Assembly (NCBI GenBank): GCA_951640165.1 | Contig: OX621241.1 | Span: 1,126,001-1,190,000, forward strand | DNA: 64,000 nucleotides | Origin: Pseudoips prasinana | Lineage: Eukaryota > Arthropoda > Insecta > Lepidoptera > Nolidae | Direction of reading: 5' to 3' | Shown here: positions 51,050 through 62,059 of the stretch, piece by piece | Layout of the letters: every line of letters begins with the position of its first letter | Position numbering within the stretch: position 1 is the stretch's first letter | The notes under the pieces: generated by a model | The model's database searches: none | The model's input: the letters and a program-made list of their open reading frames with translations, nothing else | What the model was told of the DNA's origin: nothing | Translations under genes and position numbers: made by a program

Positions 51050-51700
51050 AATGAAAATAAAGAACCGGACGGTGGGGGTGAGCGTGGGCTCTAACCGCCT
51101 AGTAAATATAAAACTACAAACTAAGTACCCGCGCCGGAGGGCACCCCCTGTGGGGTTCGAACCTCGGCTCTGGGTGGATACTGGCGGGGAGAGGGTGAGA
51201 GATCGTGATTTTTAGGGATATTTGTGCAACTGTCGCTCTAAGTTAATACGCGCCGCGGGCCTCGCTCCCGGTTGGGGTCCGGAGCGGGCATTTCATCGGA
51301 TCGAAGTGAGCTCATACCCATACAAGTCCTTATAAAGAATAGTAACCGCAGGAGGCGAGGCGGTGCGGGGTGGGCGCCGGGTGGCTCTAATGAGCTGTGA
51401 CCTTAAGATAGGTTTACATCTTATATTTCTCCATGTCGGAATAATACCTGTTTAGGCCCTAACGGGTGTTCTCAATAAAAGCAGTGGACTGTATAAAATA
51501 GGTGATAAAAGTTGGTCAAGTTTACAACAATAAGACGCGCCCGTTCCCTGGCTCGCGTGGAAGGCAAGTAAGTCCAGCGGAGACCAAAGCTGGCGCAACG
51601 TGAGGGCTAGTGCGGGGGCGGGTGCGGGGGCGGGCGCGGGGACGCAGATCACGGCCCCACCATTCCGCGCTGCTACAGGTAGCTTAGGCGACGACAATAC
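51050..51700. other. GC-rich region with G-tracts
   Basis: A 650-bp island of high GC and CpG in AT-rich DNA. 51,613-51,642 has five G-runs (GGGGGCGGGTGCGGGGGCGG, then GCGCGGGG), a potential G-quadruplex on the plus strand. It may be a host promoter/first-exon region or a fragment of a GC-rich element. No frame is convincing. Confidence 0.35.
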
Positions 51701-51754
51701 CTTAGATTTTAATATTAAATACGGATTTTCTATTGTTATATTTTAATTATATGA

Positions 51755-51950
51755 CTGCACATATGGTACAGCGGTTAATATAGGCGCCTCGCCGCTGCGT
51801 GTCCCGTGTTCAATTCCTTCACAAAAAAAATATTTGTGTGTCCCATAAATAGCTTTTTTGAGTCTTAATGTACTTTGTGTCCGTCAATTATGTATTTGTA
51901 AAGTGTGACAGAGGGATTAAGTCTTTTAATGCGGCGTTGACTTAAAAAAA
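51755..51950 (+). mobile_element. SINE-D, diverged
   Basis: GCGCCTCGCCGCTGCGTGTC, box B decayed to GTGTTCAATTCC, then ATTTGTGTGTCCCATAAATA and GTTGACTTAAAAAAAAAG. Confidence 0.7.
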
Positions 51951-52099
51951 AAGAAATAATGAAAATAAATGAAATTTTTCATACAGAAATCTCCCAAATG
52001 AACTTTATATAGGTAACCTAATCGGAATCGAAACTTGAACTCACTATCGGAGATTGTACCGCTACCACCCAAGACCCCAAGAAACTACGTATCTTTTTA

Positions 52100-52190
52100 T
52101 TTTTGAAGTTATACTTCTTTTGGCGCGATCGCGATGGAGAAAAATGATGAGAGTGATTTTTTACGATGCGCGCGCACACCGACACCAAAA
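52100..52190. repeat. Family F repeat, partial
   Basis: TTTGAAGTTATACTTCTTTT and GGCGCGATCGCG. An inverted remnant, AAGAAGTATAACTTC, occurs at 52,271. Confidence 0.4.
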
Positions 52191-52324
52191 AATTTAACAG
52201 CTTAACTTCATGCTGTTAAATTTGTTCTAGGTGGTATGAAAATTGATAACTATGTTCAAGTTGTATATATTAAGAAGTATAACTTCTAACGCTTTTACAT
52301 AAGTACACACAAGTTTTTTTTTTA

Positions 52325-52585
52325 TATAGTATGGGTAGTGGTGAACCCTAGTGTCAGAGTTGCTCAAGCTGCCCAGTAGGCCTCTGACATGGCTTAACGT
52401 CGTCTGTTGTCTAATGACTACAACCGGGACCGACAACTTAACGTGCCCTCCGAAACACGGAGACGCTCAGAAATGAAATCACTTTGGCGGTCACCCATCT
52501 ATTGACTGACCGCGAGCGTAGTTGCTTAACCTCACCGATCACTTACGAACTGGTGAGAGCATCTAGCTATGAGCGCCTCCATTAT
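52325..52585. repeat. Family V repeat, longest copy
   Basis: GCCTCTGACATGGCTTAACG, CGTGCCCTCCGAAACACGGA, CACTTTGGCGGTCACCCATC and GAACTGGTGAGAGCATCTAG. Fragments at 11,012 and 34,529/40,020. Confidence 0.55.
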
Positions 52586-52608
52586 CCATAATCCACTACG
52601 TATCTTGG

Positions 52609-52824
52609 GATACTAACACACTGCCTAAACTAGGCAGAGCCAGTACTATGGAAACCAGACGCCTGATTAACATATTTGTAAATGCATACATATCATGGAT
52701 AAATTGCACCCAGACACAGAACAAATAATCATGCTCATGATACAAGAATTTGTCCTTGTTGGTGATTGAACCTACGACCTGTAGCTTAGCAGGAAACTAA
52801 CCGCTAGATCAATAGGCCGGTCCG
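52609..52824 (-). mobile_element. SINE-C, minus copy
   Basis: AGGCAGAGCCAGTACTATGG, AACCAGACGCCTGATTAACA, box B complement GGTGATTGAACCTACGACC, and head complement AGGAAACTAACCGCTAGATC. Confidence 0.7.
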
Positions 52825-52865
52825 TCAGTCTATTAATAACAATCCTGTTTTAGACGTTATAGGTA

Positions 52866-53000
52866 CAGACGCCTGCACATCAAGTTACCCCAATCTGTTA
52901 AATTTCTCCGATTGAAAGTGAACCTTATACTTATGTGATAATGTTGAAAATCTATAAAAGAAATTTGACAGATTGGGGTAGCTTGATATGCTGGCGTCTG
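52866..53000. mobile_element. TA-MITE copy 3
   Basis: TA-flanked; ends CAGACGCCTGCACATCAAGT / GCTTGATATGCTGGCGTCTG; most regular of the four hairpins. Confidence 0.88.
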
Positions 53001-53134
53001 TACAACACGCTAGTTGTCACGCCGATATTCCGTTGTGTTAATTAGTCCGAAGCGGATGTATTGAGCTTCTGTTAATTAGCACAGGATGCTACGTTTATTA
53101 TTGTACAACGATATTTTTCTAGAGCCTTATAATA

Positions 53135-54416
53135 GGTCTTTACCTATGAAATTGCCGTTTTGTATGAAAAAATTTAAACGAATTTTTTTCATGAATTTTT
53201 TTATTTGTATTAATCGAAGTAATCACCCATGCAATCAATGCATCTTTGCCATCGCAGTGGCAGTTTATTGATGCCCTTCTTAAAGAAATCAGCTGGACGG
53301 GAGGCAACAAATTCTTCAAAGGCATTTTGTACTGCCTCTCGGGTATTGAATTTTTTTCCCGCCAAGAAGTTATCCAAATTCTGGAAAAAGTAGTAGTCTG
53401 TAGGCGCAAGGTCTGGTGAGTAGGGCGGATGACGGAGAGCTTCCAACCCCAGTTCTTGCAACTTGGAGACCGTCTGCTGTGCAGTATGAGGTCGCGCGTT
53501 GTCGTGCAGGAGCAGCGGAGACGAGCGATTGACCAATGCTGGTTGGAGATGCGCCAGCTTCTCCATCATTGTGCTCAGTTCTTCACAGTACACATCTGCA
53601 GTAATGCTCACCCCGTTTGGTAAGAAGCTGTGATGAATCACACCGGCGCTAGACCACCAAACAGTGACCATCACTTTTCTAGGGGTAAGTTTTCGTTTAG
53701 GGCATTGTTTAGGTGCTGAACCAGGATCCAACCAACTTGCTGAGCGCTTGCGGTTATCAAACAGAATCCATTTTTCATCGCAGGTAACAATGCGGTTCAA
53801 AATTCCTTCATTTGTGTGTCTGTTGAGCAGTGCAAGGCACGTCTCGACGCGTACTTCGCGCTGGCGATCATTGAGTTCGTGGGGCACCCATTTGTCAAGC
53901 TTTTTTACCTTGCCAATTTGACGCAAATGGACCAATATTGTTTTGACGCTAACGTCGAAAGCTGCTGCTAATTCAGCCGTAGATTGTGTATCATCAGCTT
54001 CCACAACCGCCTTTAATTCGTCATTGTCGACCAAAGTCTTCGGACGACCGCGAGGTTCATTTTTCAGGTCAAAATTTCCAGAACGGAAGCGAGCAAACCA
54101 ATAACAGGTGGTGCGTTGGTTTGTAGTGTTAGCTCCGTAAACGTCGTTGATGTTGCGTGCCGCTTGTGCCGCGTTGCTGCCACGACGGTACTCATATTCC
54201 ATAATTACTCGAATTTTTAACGTATCCATGATGACGAAAAAGATTGAAATGCGATGAAAATGTAACACTAATCAATAAAGAAATGACTACTTTTGGAAAA
54301 AAGAATCCATGTTTTTAAAATAAAATTAATTTGAAATTAGAATTCTTAGCCAAACAAAAATTATTTTGATTTGAAATGGCCAGTACTGCAGAACGGCAAT
54401 TTCATAGGTAAAGACC
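53135..54416 (-). mobile_element. Complete mariner element
   Basis: 1,282 bp between TA dinucleotides (53,133-53,134; 54,417-54,418). TIRs begin GGTCTTTACCTATGAAATTG and continue CCGTTYTG; left and right match over at least 26 bp. Length and ends are typical of the cecropia mariner group known from moths. The element carries one uninterrupted transposase. Confidence 0.94.
53210..54229 (-). CDS. Mariner transposase, DD34D, apparently intact
   Basis: DNA transposase that recognises mariner TIRs and integrates at TA in nuclear DNA. Residues 1-110 form the paired helix-turn-helix DNA-binding part (RVIMEYEYRRGSNAAQAARN near 7-26; STAELAAAFDVSVKTILVHL near 83-102). The conserved linker WVPHEL is at 114-119. 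Catalytic residues: D151 in VTCDEKWILFD, D243 in LLLHDNARPHTA, D278 in PPYSPDLAPTDYYFF, with 34 residues between the last two. At 339 residues it is standard length. The start at MDTLKIRVIM was chosen over an upstream in-frame Met because it matches the family N-terminus. The C-terminal RWQRCIDCMGDYFD is typical. No damage is seen. The IGKVKKLDKWVPHEL sequence points to the cecropia subfamily. Confidence 0.95.
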   Translation of the reverse strand: MDTLKIRVIMEYEYRRGSNAAQAARNINDVYGANTTNQRTTCYWFARFRSGNFDLKNEPRGRPKTLVDNDELKAVVEADDTQSTAELAAAFDVSVKTILVHLRQIGKVKKLDKWVPHELNDRQREVRVETCLALLNRHTNEGILNRIVTCDEKWILFDNRKRSASWLDPGSAPKQCPKRKLTPRKVMVTVWWSSAGVIHHSFLPNGVSITADVYCEELSTMMEKLAHLQPALVNRSSPLLLHDNARPHTAQQTVSKLQELGLEALRHPPYSPDLAPTDYYFFQNLDNFLAGKKFNTREAVQNAFEEFVASRPADFFKKGINKLPLRWQRCIDCMGDYFD

Positions 54417-54419
54417 TAA

Positions 54420-55125
54420 TATAATAATAAAAGGTGATAATTAATCATCTTTAAGGGACACGTGTTTTATTGTTACCGTTGGTTATCTTAATATATATAA
54501 TAATAAATCAATTTTATTCAAGAAAACATGGGTACAAATTATATCTATTTATATATTATTAATAAATGATTAAAACCAAGCCAAGTTATAGACAGTTGGT
54601 GCCTGTACTAGGTTACACCCTAACAGCTGTTCTTAAAATGTATACTTATCTTTTTTAAAGATTTAAACAATTTATTTAATTATACAAATTTAAAACCTAA
54701 AATATATGTTTAAAAATTAACTTAGTTATACTTATAGTTATAGTTATACTTAGTTATACTTAGAATATAAAATAACTCCTCAGTCTCATCATAGGTCAAC
54801 TTTTGTACAAAATTACAAACTATTCTTTCACAATTTAATATATGTATAGAAAAATATATATATATATATATATATTTCTATACATATATAACAAAGCGGA
54901 GCTCATTTAATGAATACCATCTACCGAGAAACAAAAGGAATTAACGAAAAGCAGTTTGTGGAAAATTTAAAATGTTGTAGTGAATGTTTGTCTCAAAATT
55001 AATCGGCTGGTCGGTATTCGTCTGTGGGAAGTGAATATAGTCAAAACGCAATGTTAATATGTATTGTAATTTCCGCATTGTCAGTGTAATCAAGCCGGGA
55101 TGCAATATGCACCGCCCTCCCGCCA
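54420..55125. other. AT-rich spacer with an AT palindrome
   Basis: 54,838-54,889 is a palindrome with TATATGTATAGAAA arms around an (AT)n core. No gene is recognised; the minus frame at 54,941-55,282 (113 codons) overlaps a SINE-C fragment and is not credible. Confidence 0.5.
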
Positions 55126-55127
55126 GA

Positions 55128-55245
55128 AGTCTGTTTGTCCTGAGTCTGATAGTAGATGAGTAATTATCAATACAAGTATGTGTTTTCAAAAACAAGTAGT
55201 TTATGTAGTATATATGGCCGTGTGTGAATAAAGTCCCAGTATACA
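55128..55245 (+). mobile_element. SINE-C, 3' fragment
   Basis: AGTCTGTTTGTCCTGAGTCT, then GGCCGTGTGTGAATAAAGTC. The head is missing. Confidence 0.6.
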
Positions 55246-55628
55246 TAATAAATTTATTTTCATTCAGATAACAAAGATCCATTTTGTTAGTAAAACATAA
55301 ATCTTAAAAATTATGTTAGTACAATATAATTAAACATTCACAAATCTAACAGTAATGGCTTCTTGCGTGAGTCAGTGTATCAAGCTGCACATGCAGACCG
55401 ATCCAGTGACTGACGTAAGGGCAATCTAGCCTGTTTCCTTTGACGGCCAAGACAGAGTTTTGGCTGGCAGAAACTCCATCCGTCATTTTTTATATAACCG
55501 ACATGTGTCGCGTTTGGTAGAACGTGAAACTTTAGTTTTTCGACCACTGAGGAATGTCGTCTACTACTTGGCTCTCTTTTTTAAGTAACTTTGGTGAAGT
55601 TGGGGAAATGATTGTTTTTAAAACAAAT

Positions 55629-55930
55629 AATAATTATTATAATTCTTTCCTCCTGGTCCAATTTCGGCCACCGCAGCCAGTCTTGATGGAGACTAGCCAT
55701 TTGCACGGGACATATTATAGTGCACAAGTGTGTGCGCATACACAGAGACACTTTCTATTCCATCACGCCCATGACCCGATTGTAGGACTAGCAACACGAC
55801 TGAAAAGAGGTTAGGTTCAGGACCGACAGCTTTACATGCTCTCCCAGGTACGGGAGTGTAATACCACCAACTCCCAGGACTCGAGCTGATATTGTGTAAG
55901 TTTCATTACGGAAAAGTCCCAAAATCCTTC
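55629..55930 (-). mobile_element. SINE-A, diverged body
   Basis: CCTCCTGGTCCAATTTCGGC, CACCGCAGCCAGTCTTGATG, AACACGACTGAAAAGAGGTT and CACCAACTCCCAGG. The head is barely recognisable. Confidence 0.72.
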
Positions 55931-56289
55931 AGTAGAAAACTGAGTCAGATAAAGTCACATAAGACTAAAGTTAAGATACGACGTACATTTGATTCATGAT
56001 CAGGTTGACCACAATTTCATCCCCCTTTTTACTGACATCCTAAGGAGAGGATCCATGAATTCGCTTACTCTTATTGGAAACTAGCTCAGCCAGTTTTATC
56101 GTCTTGTTATTACATCATATATTTATATGAAGTAATAAATGTATGTAAATATATATACAACGTATTCGGTAACAGGCTTACCTAGTATATAATACATAAG
56201 AAATATTTATACCCCAATCAGCTAACGCACTTTGTATAATCCAATAAGTATGTATCGTTGCTCCAGCTGTAGGGTGATAAAGTGTAGAA

Positions 56290-56568
56290 AATGAGGTGTT
56301 TAAATCCCCGTTCAGACGAAAAAGTTATTTTAGGATTTTTCAGTAGAGAAAATTTCCAAAGTCTGGGAGTTGGTGGAGTCTTGGTATTTACACCCCCGTG
56401 CCTAAATTAGCAAGTACACCTGTCGGCCTTTTACCAGTTGTCTTTCCGGTCGGTTCACGTAAAGCCACTGGTGCCTGACCTCTCTCCAGACGTGTTAGAA
56501 ATCGACCCATCGGTTCAAGAGAGTGATGGAATAGAAAGTAGAACTTCCACCAGGATAACATTATTTGG
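56290..56568 (+). mobile_element. SINE-A, decayed and rearranged
   Basis: Box B-like GTTTAAATCCCCG, GTCTGGGAGTTGGTGG, then two partial repeats of the CACGTAAAGCC / CCTGACCTCT portion, ending CCACCAGGATAACATTATT. Confidence 0.6.
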
Positions 56569-56727
56569 GGTTCTTAAGATCAATCGAGCAAGTACAATTA
56601 ACACGCTCTTACTTATACATTTATTTAATAAGGAATAGAGAAGGTGAAAAGCTTTAAAGCCCTATGTCTTTTTAAGTACATAGTAAATACTTCAATACAA
56701 ACACATAATAATAATATAATAATATCT

Positions 56728-56966
56728 TGGACAATGTCACACAGATCATCCTAGCCCCAAACTAAGCAAAGCTTGTACTATGGGTACCAGGCGACGATAT
56801 ACATACTTATATAGATAGATAAATACTTAAATACATAGAAAACATCCATGACTCAGAAACAAATATTCATGCTCATCACACAAATATTTGCACTTACCGG
56901 GATTCGAACCCAGGACCACCAGCTTCGTAGGCAGGAGCACTACCAACTAGGCTACGGTGACCGTCG
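56728..56966 (-). mobile_element. SINE-B, full length
   Basis: Minus strand CACCGTAGCCTAGTTGG, box B GGTTCGAATCCCGG, TTGTGTGATGAGCATG; the rest nearly identical to the copy at 63,041-63,277. Confidence 0.9.
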
Positions 56967-57384
56967 GTAGAAATGATACTCTATGATATTATTTTTCCCA
57001 CAAACCGCACCAAATTTATGGATATCCCTCTATTCTGTATTTTCACTGCGCTGCAAGATTTACGTTATATAATCTTCACATTGTACAATATGCGGCAAGT
57101 TTCAACGAAGTCTCAAAAATACATTCTAAAATAGAAACTTTTGCAGAAAATGAAGAAAAGAAGATTAAAATATGGAAGCAGCACAAAACCCGGAAAGGCT
57201 TCCTATAGTGGTTATTCGCCGTTAAAGCAAACTCAACCCTAAAGCTAACAAGATATGGTCCATTAATCAAATTTTATCCTCTGGGTTTTTGACCGCGTGT
57301 TACAATGTCAACGTTTCTAGTTTTATGAAGATAATAAAAGCAATTTTAGTTATTTATCAAATATTAAACTCCGTATTTAGATCA

Positions 57385-57900
57385 GTGGTTGATACCAATA
57401 ACTAGTTATGTTATTGACTTTTTATTAAATACAATATTTTTTTCCTACTCTCGTGTTCCTAATACCCCCTGTAGGTCACACCTTAAACACCTTCTTAAAT
57501 TCCCATTGCATAAAACAGATTTCTATTCTCATTCCTTCACAGTTCAGGCAGTCAGATTGTGGAATTCTCTCCCTCCCAACATCCGTATTTCCAAAACACT
57601 ACCTTTTTTTTAAGAAGCAAGTGAAAACTTACTATCTCTCCTCTTCATCCTAGTTATGTATATATTTATGTATATGTAGTTTATGCATATGGTTGCCCCA
57701 TTATAAGTATCTGTGTATTTTAGTATGTAGTTTATGTAATGATATTATAAACCTACGCTCATGCCTATTATACTTTAATAACTCCTCTCGCTGGAAGAAA
57801 TTTCTTTTGAAATAAGCAGCACCCATGTAGGTACTACCTGTCTCTTCTTCATTTATTTTACTTTTGTTATTTCTGTGTGTGCAAAATCTATTAAATTAAA
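57385..57900 (+). pseudogene. LINE ORF2 C-terminus with 3' UTR
   Basis: VPNTPCRSHLKHLLKFPLHK, TDFYSHSFTVQAVRLWNSLP, PNIRISKTLPFF, then a one-base shift in a T-run (57,606-57,614) continues as KKQVKTYYLSSSS and stop at 57,655. This is a clear non-LTR ORF2 end (LWNSLP-IR, FKK). Downstream AT-rich 3' UTR. Confidence 0.78.
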
Positions 57901-58189
57901 AAAAATACAGTCAACGACAAAAAATTATGATCAAAATCAAACATTCAATAAAAAAGTTACAGGAATCCATTTGAAAATACTTTGTTCGCACTTGACCTAT
58001 TTTTCTCGAGGGGGTCGGTGTTTTTTGACCATTCGATTACGTTACAACAACGTACCCACACCTACCCAACCCCCACCCCTAATAATAACCGGAGGTTAAT
58101 AAAACAAGATGGGAGTAAAAATACGGCTTTTTTCCTCTTAAGGTCCCACAGTGAACCCAATAATATGGTTAGTGCCTAGTGTTTAGTGC

Positions 58190-58345
58190 ACTGCACGACA
58201 AAGGCCTCCCCCAAAGATCTCCACAATTGCCGGTCTTGCGCTATCCGCATCCAGCGATTTCCAGCGACCCGCACAAGATCATCGGTCCATCTTGTAGGGG
58301 GCCTGCCCACGCTGCGTCTGCGCTCGAGAACCTTTCTGCCCCAGC
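58190..58345 (-). pseudogene. RTE-type LINE C-terminus
   Basis: Minus strand: GRKVLERRRSVGRPPTRWTD, DLVRVAGNRWMRIAQDRQLW, RSLGEAF. It lacks the final VQQWTSFG and tail. Closest to 27,782-27,919. Confidence 0.78.
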
Positions 58346-58349
58346 TAGT

Positions 58350-58660
58350 ACTATAATAATATAATCATCTACCTAGGTAGCTAGAGAAAGTTCCCCTCTT
58401 AACATGTGATCGGTCATCCCGTGCAAGTGCTCTGTCCACCATTTCAAATTCCATCTTTTTACTTCAGCGAGCTCCTGAGCTGTGGCCCGAACCCCATAAG
58501 GGTGCCCTCGGGTATTAGTCGATTAAATTAAGTTACTGGTTGAGAGCCTTTTGCGCCAGCCGTTGTTCGTTGTTTTCAATTCTTAAATTTTCATATACTA
58601 TTGCTAAATGTGACAATAATAGCTTAGTAACTTGCAATTTATTATTTATTTAAGGATTTA
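58350..58660. other. Spacer, possible repeat fragment
   Basis: GTGGCCCGAACCCCATAAGG and GTTGAGAGCCTTTTGCGCCA look repeat-derived but have no second copy here. Confidence 0.3.
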
Positions 58661-58666
58661 ATAAAA

Positions 58667-58972
58667 ATATAATAAAATCGTAGGAAAGCCAAAACTGTAC
58701 ATTGAATATTTTTTAAAAAGGATACTTGGGGCGTGATCTACAATCGACATCGAAGCCAAAAATATAGTTTTTAGAATTTTTGTCTGTTTATCTGCTTGTA
58801 TGTCCGGGCTAAACTCAAAAAGTACTGCATGGATTTACTTCAAATTTTGCATGAATATTACGAAAAGGTCGGGTCAACATATAGGTTACATATTATGACG
58901 CTATCACCTACGGAGGAGGAGCTGTGATAATTTATAAAGTTTAACGCGGGTAAAACCGCGGGGCACAGCTAG
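58667..58972 (+). mobile_element. Helitron-like element H4
   Basis: ATATAATAAAATCGTAGGAA start, stem CGCGGGTAAAACCGCG, end GGCACAGCTAG before T. The TC start is eroded. Confidence 0.78.
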
Positions 58973-58974
58973 TA

Positions 58975-59500
58975 AAAACATATAGGTATGACGAAACAGA
59001 CCGCACGGACGGATTATTTCACTTTAAATACTGTTTTAAACGGTGTTTATGTATTGAATTGTGAGCTTGACAAGTAAAAGTGTATGTAAATACCCAAGTG
59101 CTGAATAAATTTCATTATTTCAGAACACTTACACTGATTCTCTAGTTGGGCTCGGTGGGTTTTGACGGTTTTATTATAAAACCCAAACCTCAGCAATGTT
59201 ATCTCGCAATAGCCACGAGTCATTATATTTCATTTATGGAGGCTATTAACCCGGACTGTCGACGTTAATGCGTGGCCATTTTCCTTTACAATACTGATGT
59301 AGGTCAAAATTATTTCAGATGATCATGGGCTGCCATGTACAAGGGAATACTCGATAATATACATAATAACCTAATGGAAACAACATGTTAAACTAAACGA
59401 AAGTTATATGGAACCTATACATAGAATAATATCCAAAACAAACAGATACTAATAAAAAAAAACTATTTTTTGTTATAACCTTACTTCAATTTAATTTATT
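58975..59500. other. AT-rich spacer
   Basis: Nothing recognised. Confidence 0.4.
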
Positions 59501-59680
59501 TGTATGTTTTACATATGTACGTATAAATTAAGTTGAAATGTCTGCTTTTCACGAAATATATTATAAAATATATTATATTTTATTTATACGCATTTAGTGA
59601 AAAGCTGTTACATTGACTTTACACAAGACTTAAACAGACATTTCAACTTAATTTATATGTACACATGTAAAACATACAAT
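59501..59680. repeat. Fold-back repeat, about 46-bp arms
   Basis: TGTATGTTTTACATATGTAC, TATAAATTAAGTTGAAATGT and CTG on the left pair with 59,634-59,680 with a few mismatches; AT-rich interior of about 85 bp. Confidence 0.85.
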
Positions 59681-59839
59681 ACTATACTTTAACAAGTAAA
59701 TACCGGGAAAAGTTTAATAATACACAAAATGTTAATTATTCTGTCCAAATATATTTGTTAATTATTTATGGCTATCAAAGTACGTCACTTTTAAAATAGT
59801 CTATTAAGGCCGTAGAATAACCCAGTTATCAAAAAAAAA

Positions 59840-60660
59840 GAAGTGCAATTTCCGGCATCGACTTTATTTCACGCCTTGAATTTTGTTGATTACTTCTATC
59901 GGGTGCCTCGAATTGGTAGTTTCAGTTTCGGAAAAAAAAAGAAGTCGAACGGAGCCATATTGGGTGAATACCTTGGTTGTTCGATGGTAATTGTTGTGTT
60001 TTTACTGAAAAATTCTTCCACATTGATGGCCTTTTGGAGCGATGTCGTGATGAAAATCAAAAAAAAATCTTTTATAAAATCTGGCCACTTTACGCTCACA
60101 TAATAATCTTTATTTACGGTCTGACCTTTTGGGAAGAATTGCAAGCGCACTACACCGCAATAGTCAAAGAAAACAGTCAATGTGACGTTTGATCAACCAA
60201 GGTTTTTTCAGTTACAGTGCAGTTGCAAGGCGCCATTCCGAAGCTTGTTGATTGGTTTTCATATTAAACTCATAATCCGACAATGGCGTCTTATAGATGT
60301 GGAGTCGGAATTGACACTAGTATGTCATCAGCGACTTTTACGCGATTGAGTTTATGAAATTAAGACCTATCGGGACTAGTCGAGCAGCAACGTATTTCAT
60401 GCCCGCGAGACCGTTTAGAATGGTATGAATCAATTCGTGCGACATGAAAATTCAATGGTTATCTCGCTCAAAGTTGAATGAGGATTTTCAGTTATCATTT
60501 CTTTCAGTTTAGTGGTGCTAACTGCGACCAGAGCGAGACAATCTTCCACCAAATCTCGACCGCTTTTGAATGCACTGTACTATTTTTAGTGCAAGTTTTC
60601 TGGAACATTTTCTGCGACGAATACGAAATAGCATTTGGTATACATCATTTGAGATAATCT
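59840..60660 (-). pseudogene. Decayed mariner transposase
   Basis: Minus strand in shifting frames: TTKLKEMITENPHSTLSEIT (N-terminal HTH), KYVAARLVP, DYEFNMKTNQQASEWR (around the first catalytic Asp), MTVFFDYCGVV, FFPKGQTVNKDYYVSV, then NTTITIEQPRYSPNMAPFDF and FFFPKLKLPIRGTR. The catalytic motif YSPDLAPCDF has become YSPNMAPFDF, so the third Asp region is altered, and many stops and frameshifts are present. It belongs to a different mariner subfamily from the intact element at 53,135. TIRs were not located. Confidence 0.78.
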
Positions 60661-61135
60661 TTATTTAGAAACCATTTTATTACATTTTAATTACCCATAT
60701 TAAAATGAATTTAAATTGAGATGAACTAACCCACCGATCACTGTCAACGAAACTAAAAGATAGATCTTCTTTTTTTTATCGATGGCAAACTCATTAAATT
60801 GTTGTAGCCCAGAACGTGGCCACCCCGATTGCCCTGCTTGTGGCATTCCTAAGATCCTGGCATGAACATGTGGCAGGGCAGGCTGGGCAAGCCGTTAGAT
60901 GGGCCTTGGATTGGACCGATGATCCGCAAAGAATAGGTGTCGGTCAAAGACACTCACATGACCAATATTAAAAAATAATGGAATTGAATTTTATCAATTC
61001 TCAATACTTTTTTGGCAGAATATATGTATAATAAAAACAAAACATTTTAATATATTTTTGTCTGTTTTAGGCTAATCTCTGAAACTGCTAGATTAATTTT
61101 GATAGGACTTCACTAACCGATAGCTTTTCTAGCTT
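60660..61135. other. Spacer without recognised genes
   Basis: A GC-richer patch at 60,805-60,950 (ACGTGGCCACCCCGATTGCC and on) may be a retroelement remnant but reads in no frame I recognise. Confidence 0.3.
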
Positions 61136-61137
61136 TT

Positions 61138-61312
61138 CTAACTTCTTTTATTTCTTTCTGATTAAATTCGTTGCGGGATCCAAGACAGTTAAAGCGATTC
61201 CCCGGGACATGCCTGAGCCTCACCGCTCAGTGTCAATGAATTGTGTGCCACTATTGATCCTGGCTTACAGGAGTTGCAGTGGTGGGTAAGAGGGAGAGAT
61301 TAGTCTCGATAA
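61138..61312. repeat. Family U repeat
   Basis: AAATTCGTTGCGGGATCCAA, TGCCTGAGCCTCACCGCTCA and CTGGCTTACAGGAGTTGCAG, the complement of 15,966-16,130. Confidence 0.6.
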
Positions 61313-61314
61313 AA

Positions 61315-62048
61315 AAAAATAACCGATAGCTAATTTTATTAGAAGTATTTGCTTAAACCCGCGAATTCACCCAAGTAAATTAACCGCCCAAATGTAAAAT
61401 ATTCTATCCCTTGAGGAAAGTACTTTTTAGGACGCTATGTCCCTTTCTGTAGCCCTAACAATGTCAACCCCAACCCCAATCTCATGATCGGTTTAGTAAT
61501 TGAAGCGTAAAAGAAACAAACAAACTCACCCCACATTTACGCAGGCGAGGTCGCGGGTGAAACTTATCGTTTATAAAGACTTTACGCCACTTCAATAAAT
61601 TTCTTCGGTGTAAATGTTCCCCCAGTCCACGCATACGCTAACTTGCGCGCGCTAAAAGAAATATATTACATCCAGTTGCGTTTTTACGCTGTAGTGCTGG
61701 GCACTGCTGCCAATAGAACAGCACCTACCACAGCAAATGTTACTCTGTTACGGTTGCATAGAATGCCATTCGCCATGATTGATTAGCAGTTTTATACCTG
61801 TCTCGTAGCACGAGAATGCTACTACCACTAAATTACATTTTCTTTAGAACGTAATCACTTACGTGCAAATCCTTTCCCCTTTAGGAGACAGTGTACTTTA
61901 AGAAATAGAAAGAAAGAAATAATTTTATTCTCATAACAAATACGGAAAATCGATTCAATTGTGGTATACATTTTAAATATTTTTAATTTTATCCGTAATG
62001 GTATGAGAAATGGCCCTATCTCAGCTAGTACTACATTTCTGTAGTGCT
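61315..62048. other. Spacer without recognised genes
   Basis: No frame or repeat recognised. Confidence 0.35.
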
Positions 62049-62059
62049 GATCTTCCGAT

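Noticed and set aside
51140..51170. GGGGTTCGAACC as a tRNA T-arm
   Set aside because: The flanking bases do not form T-arm or acceptor stems and no box A lies at the right distance.
54941..55282. 113-codon minus frame
   Set aside because: It spans AT-rich DNA and a SINE-C fragment and has no protein motif.
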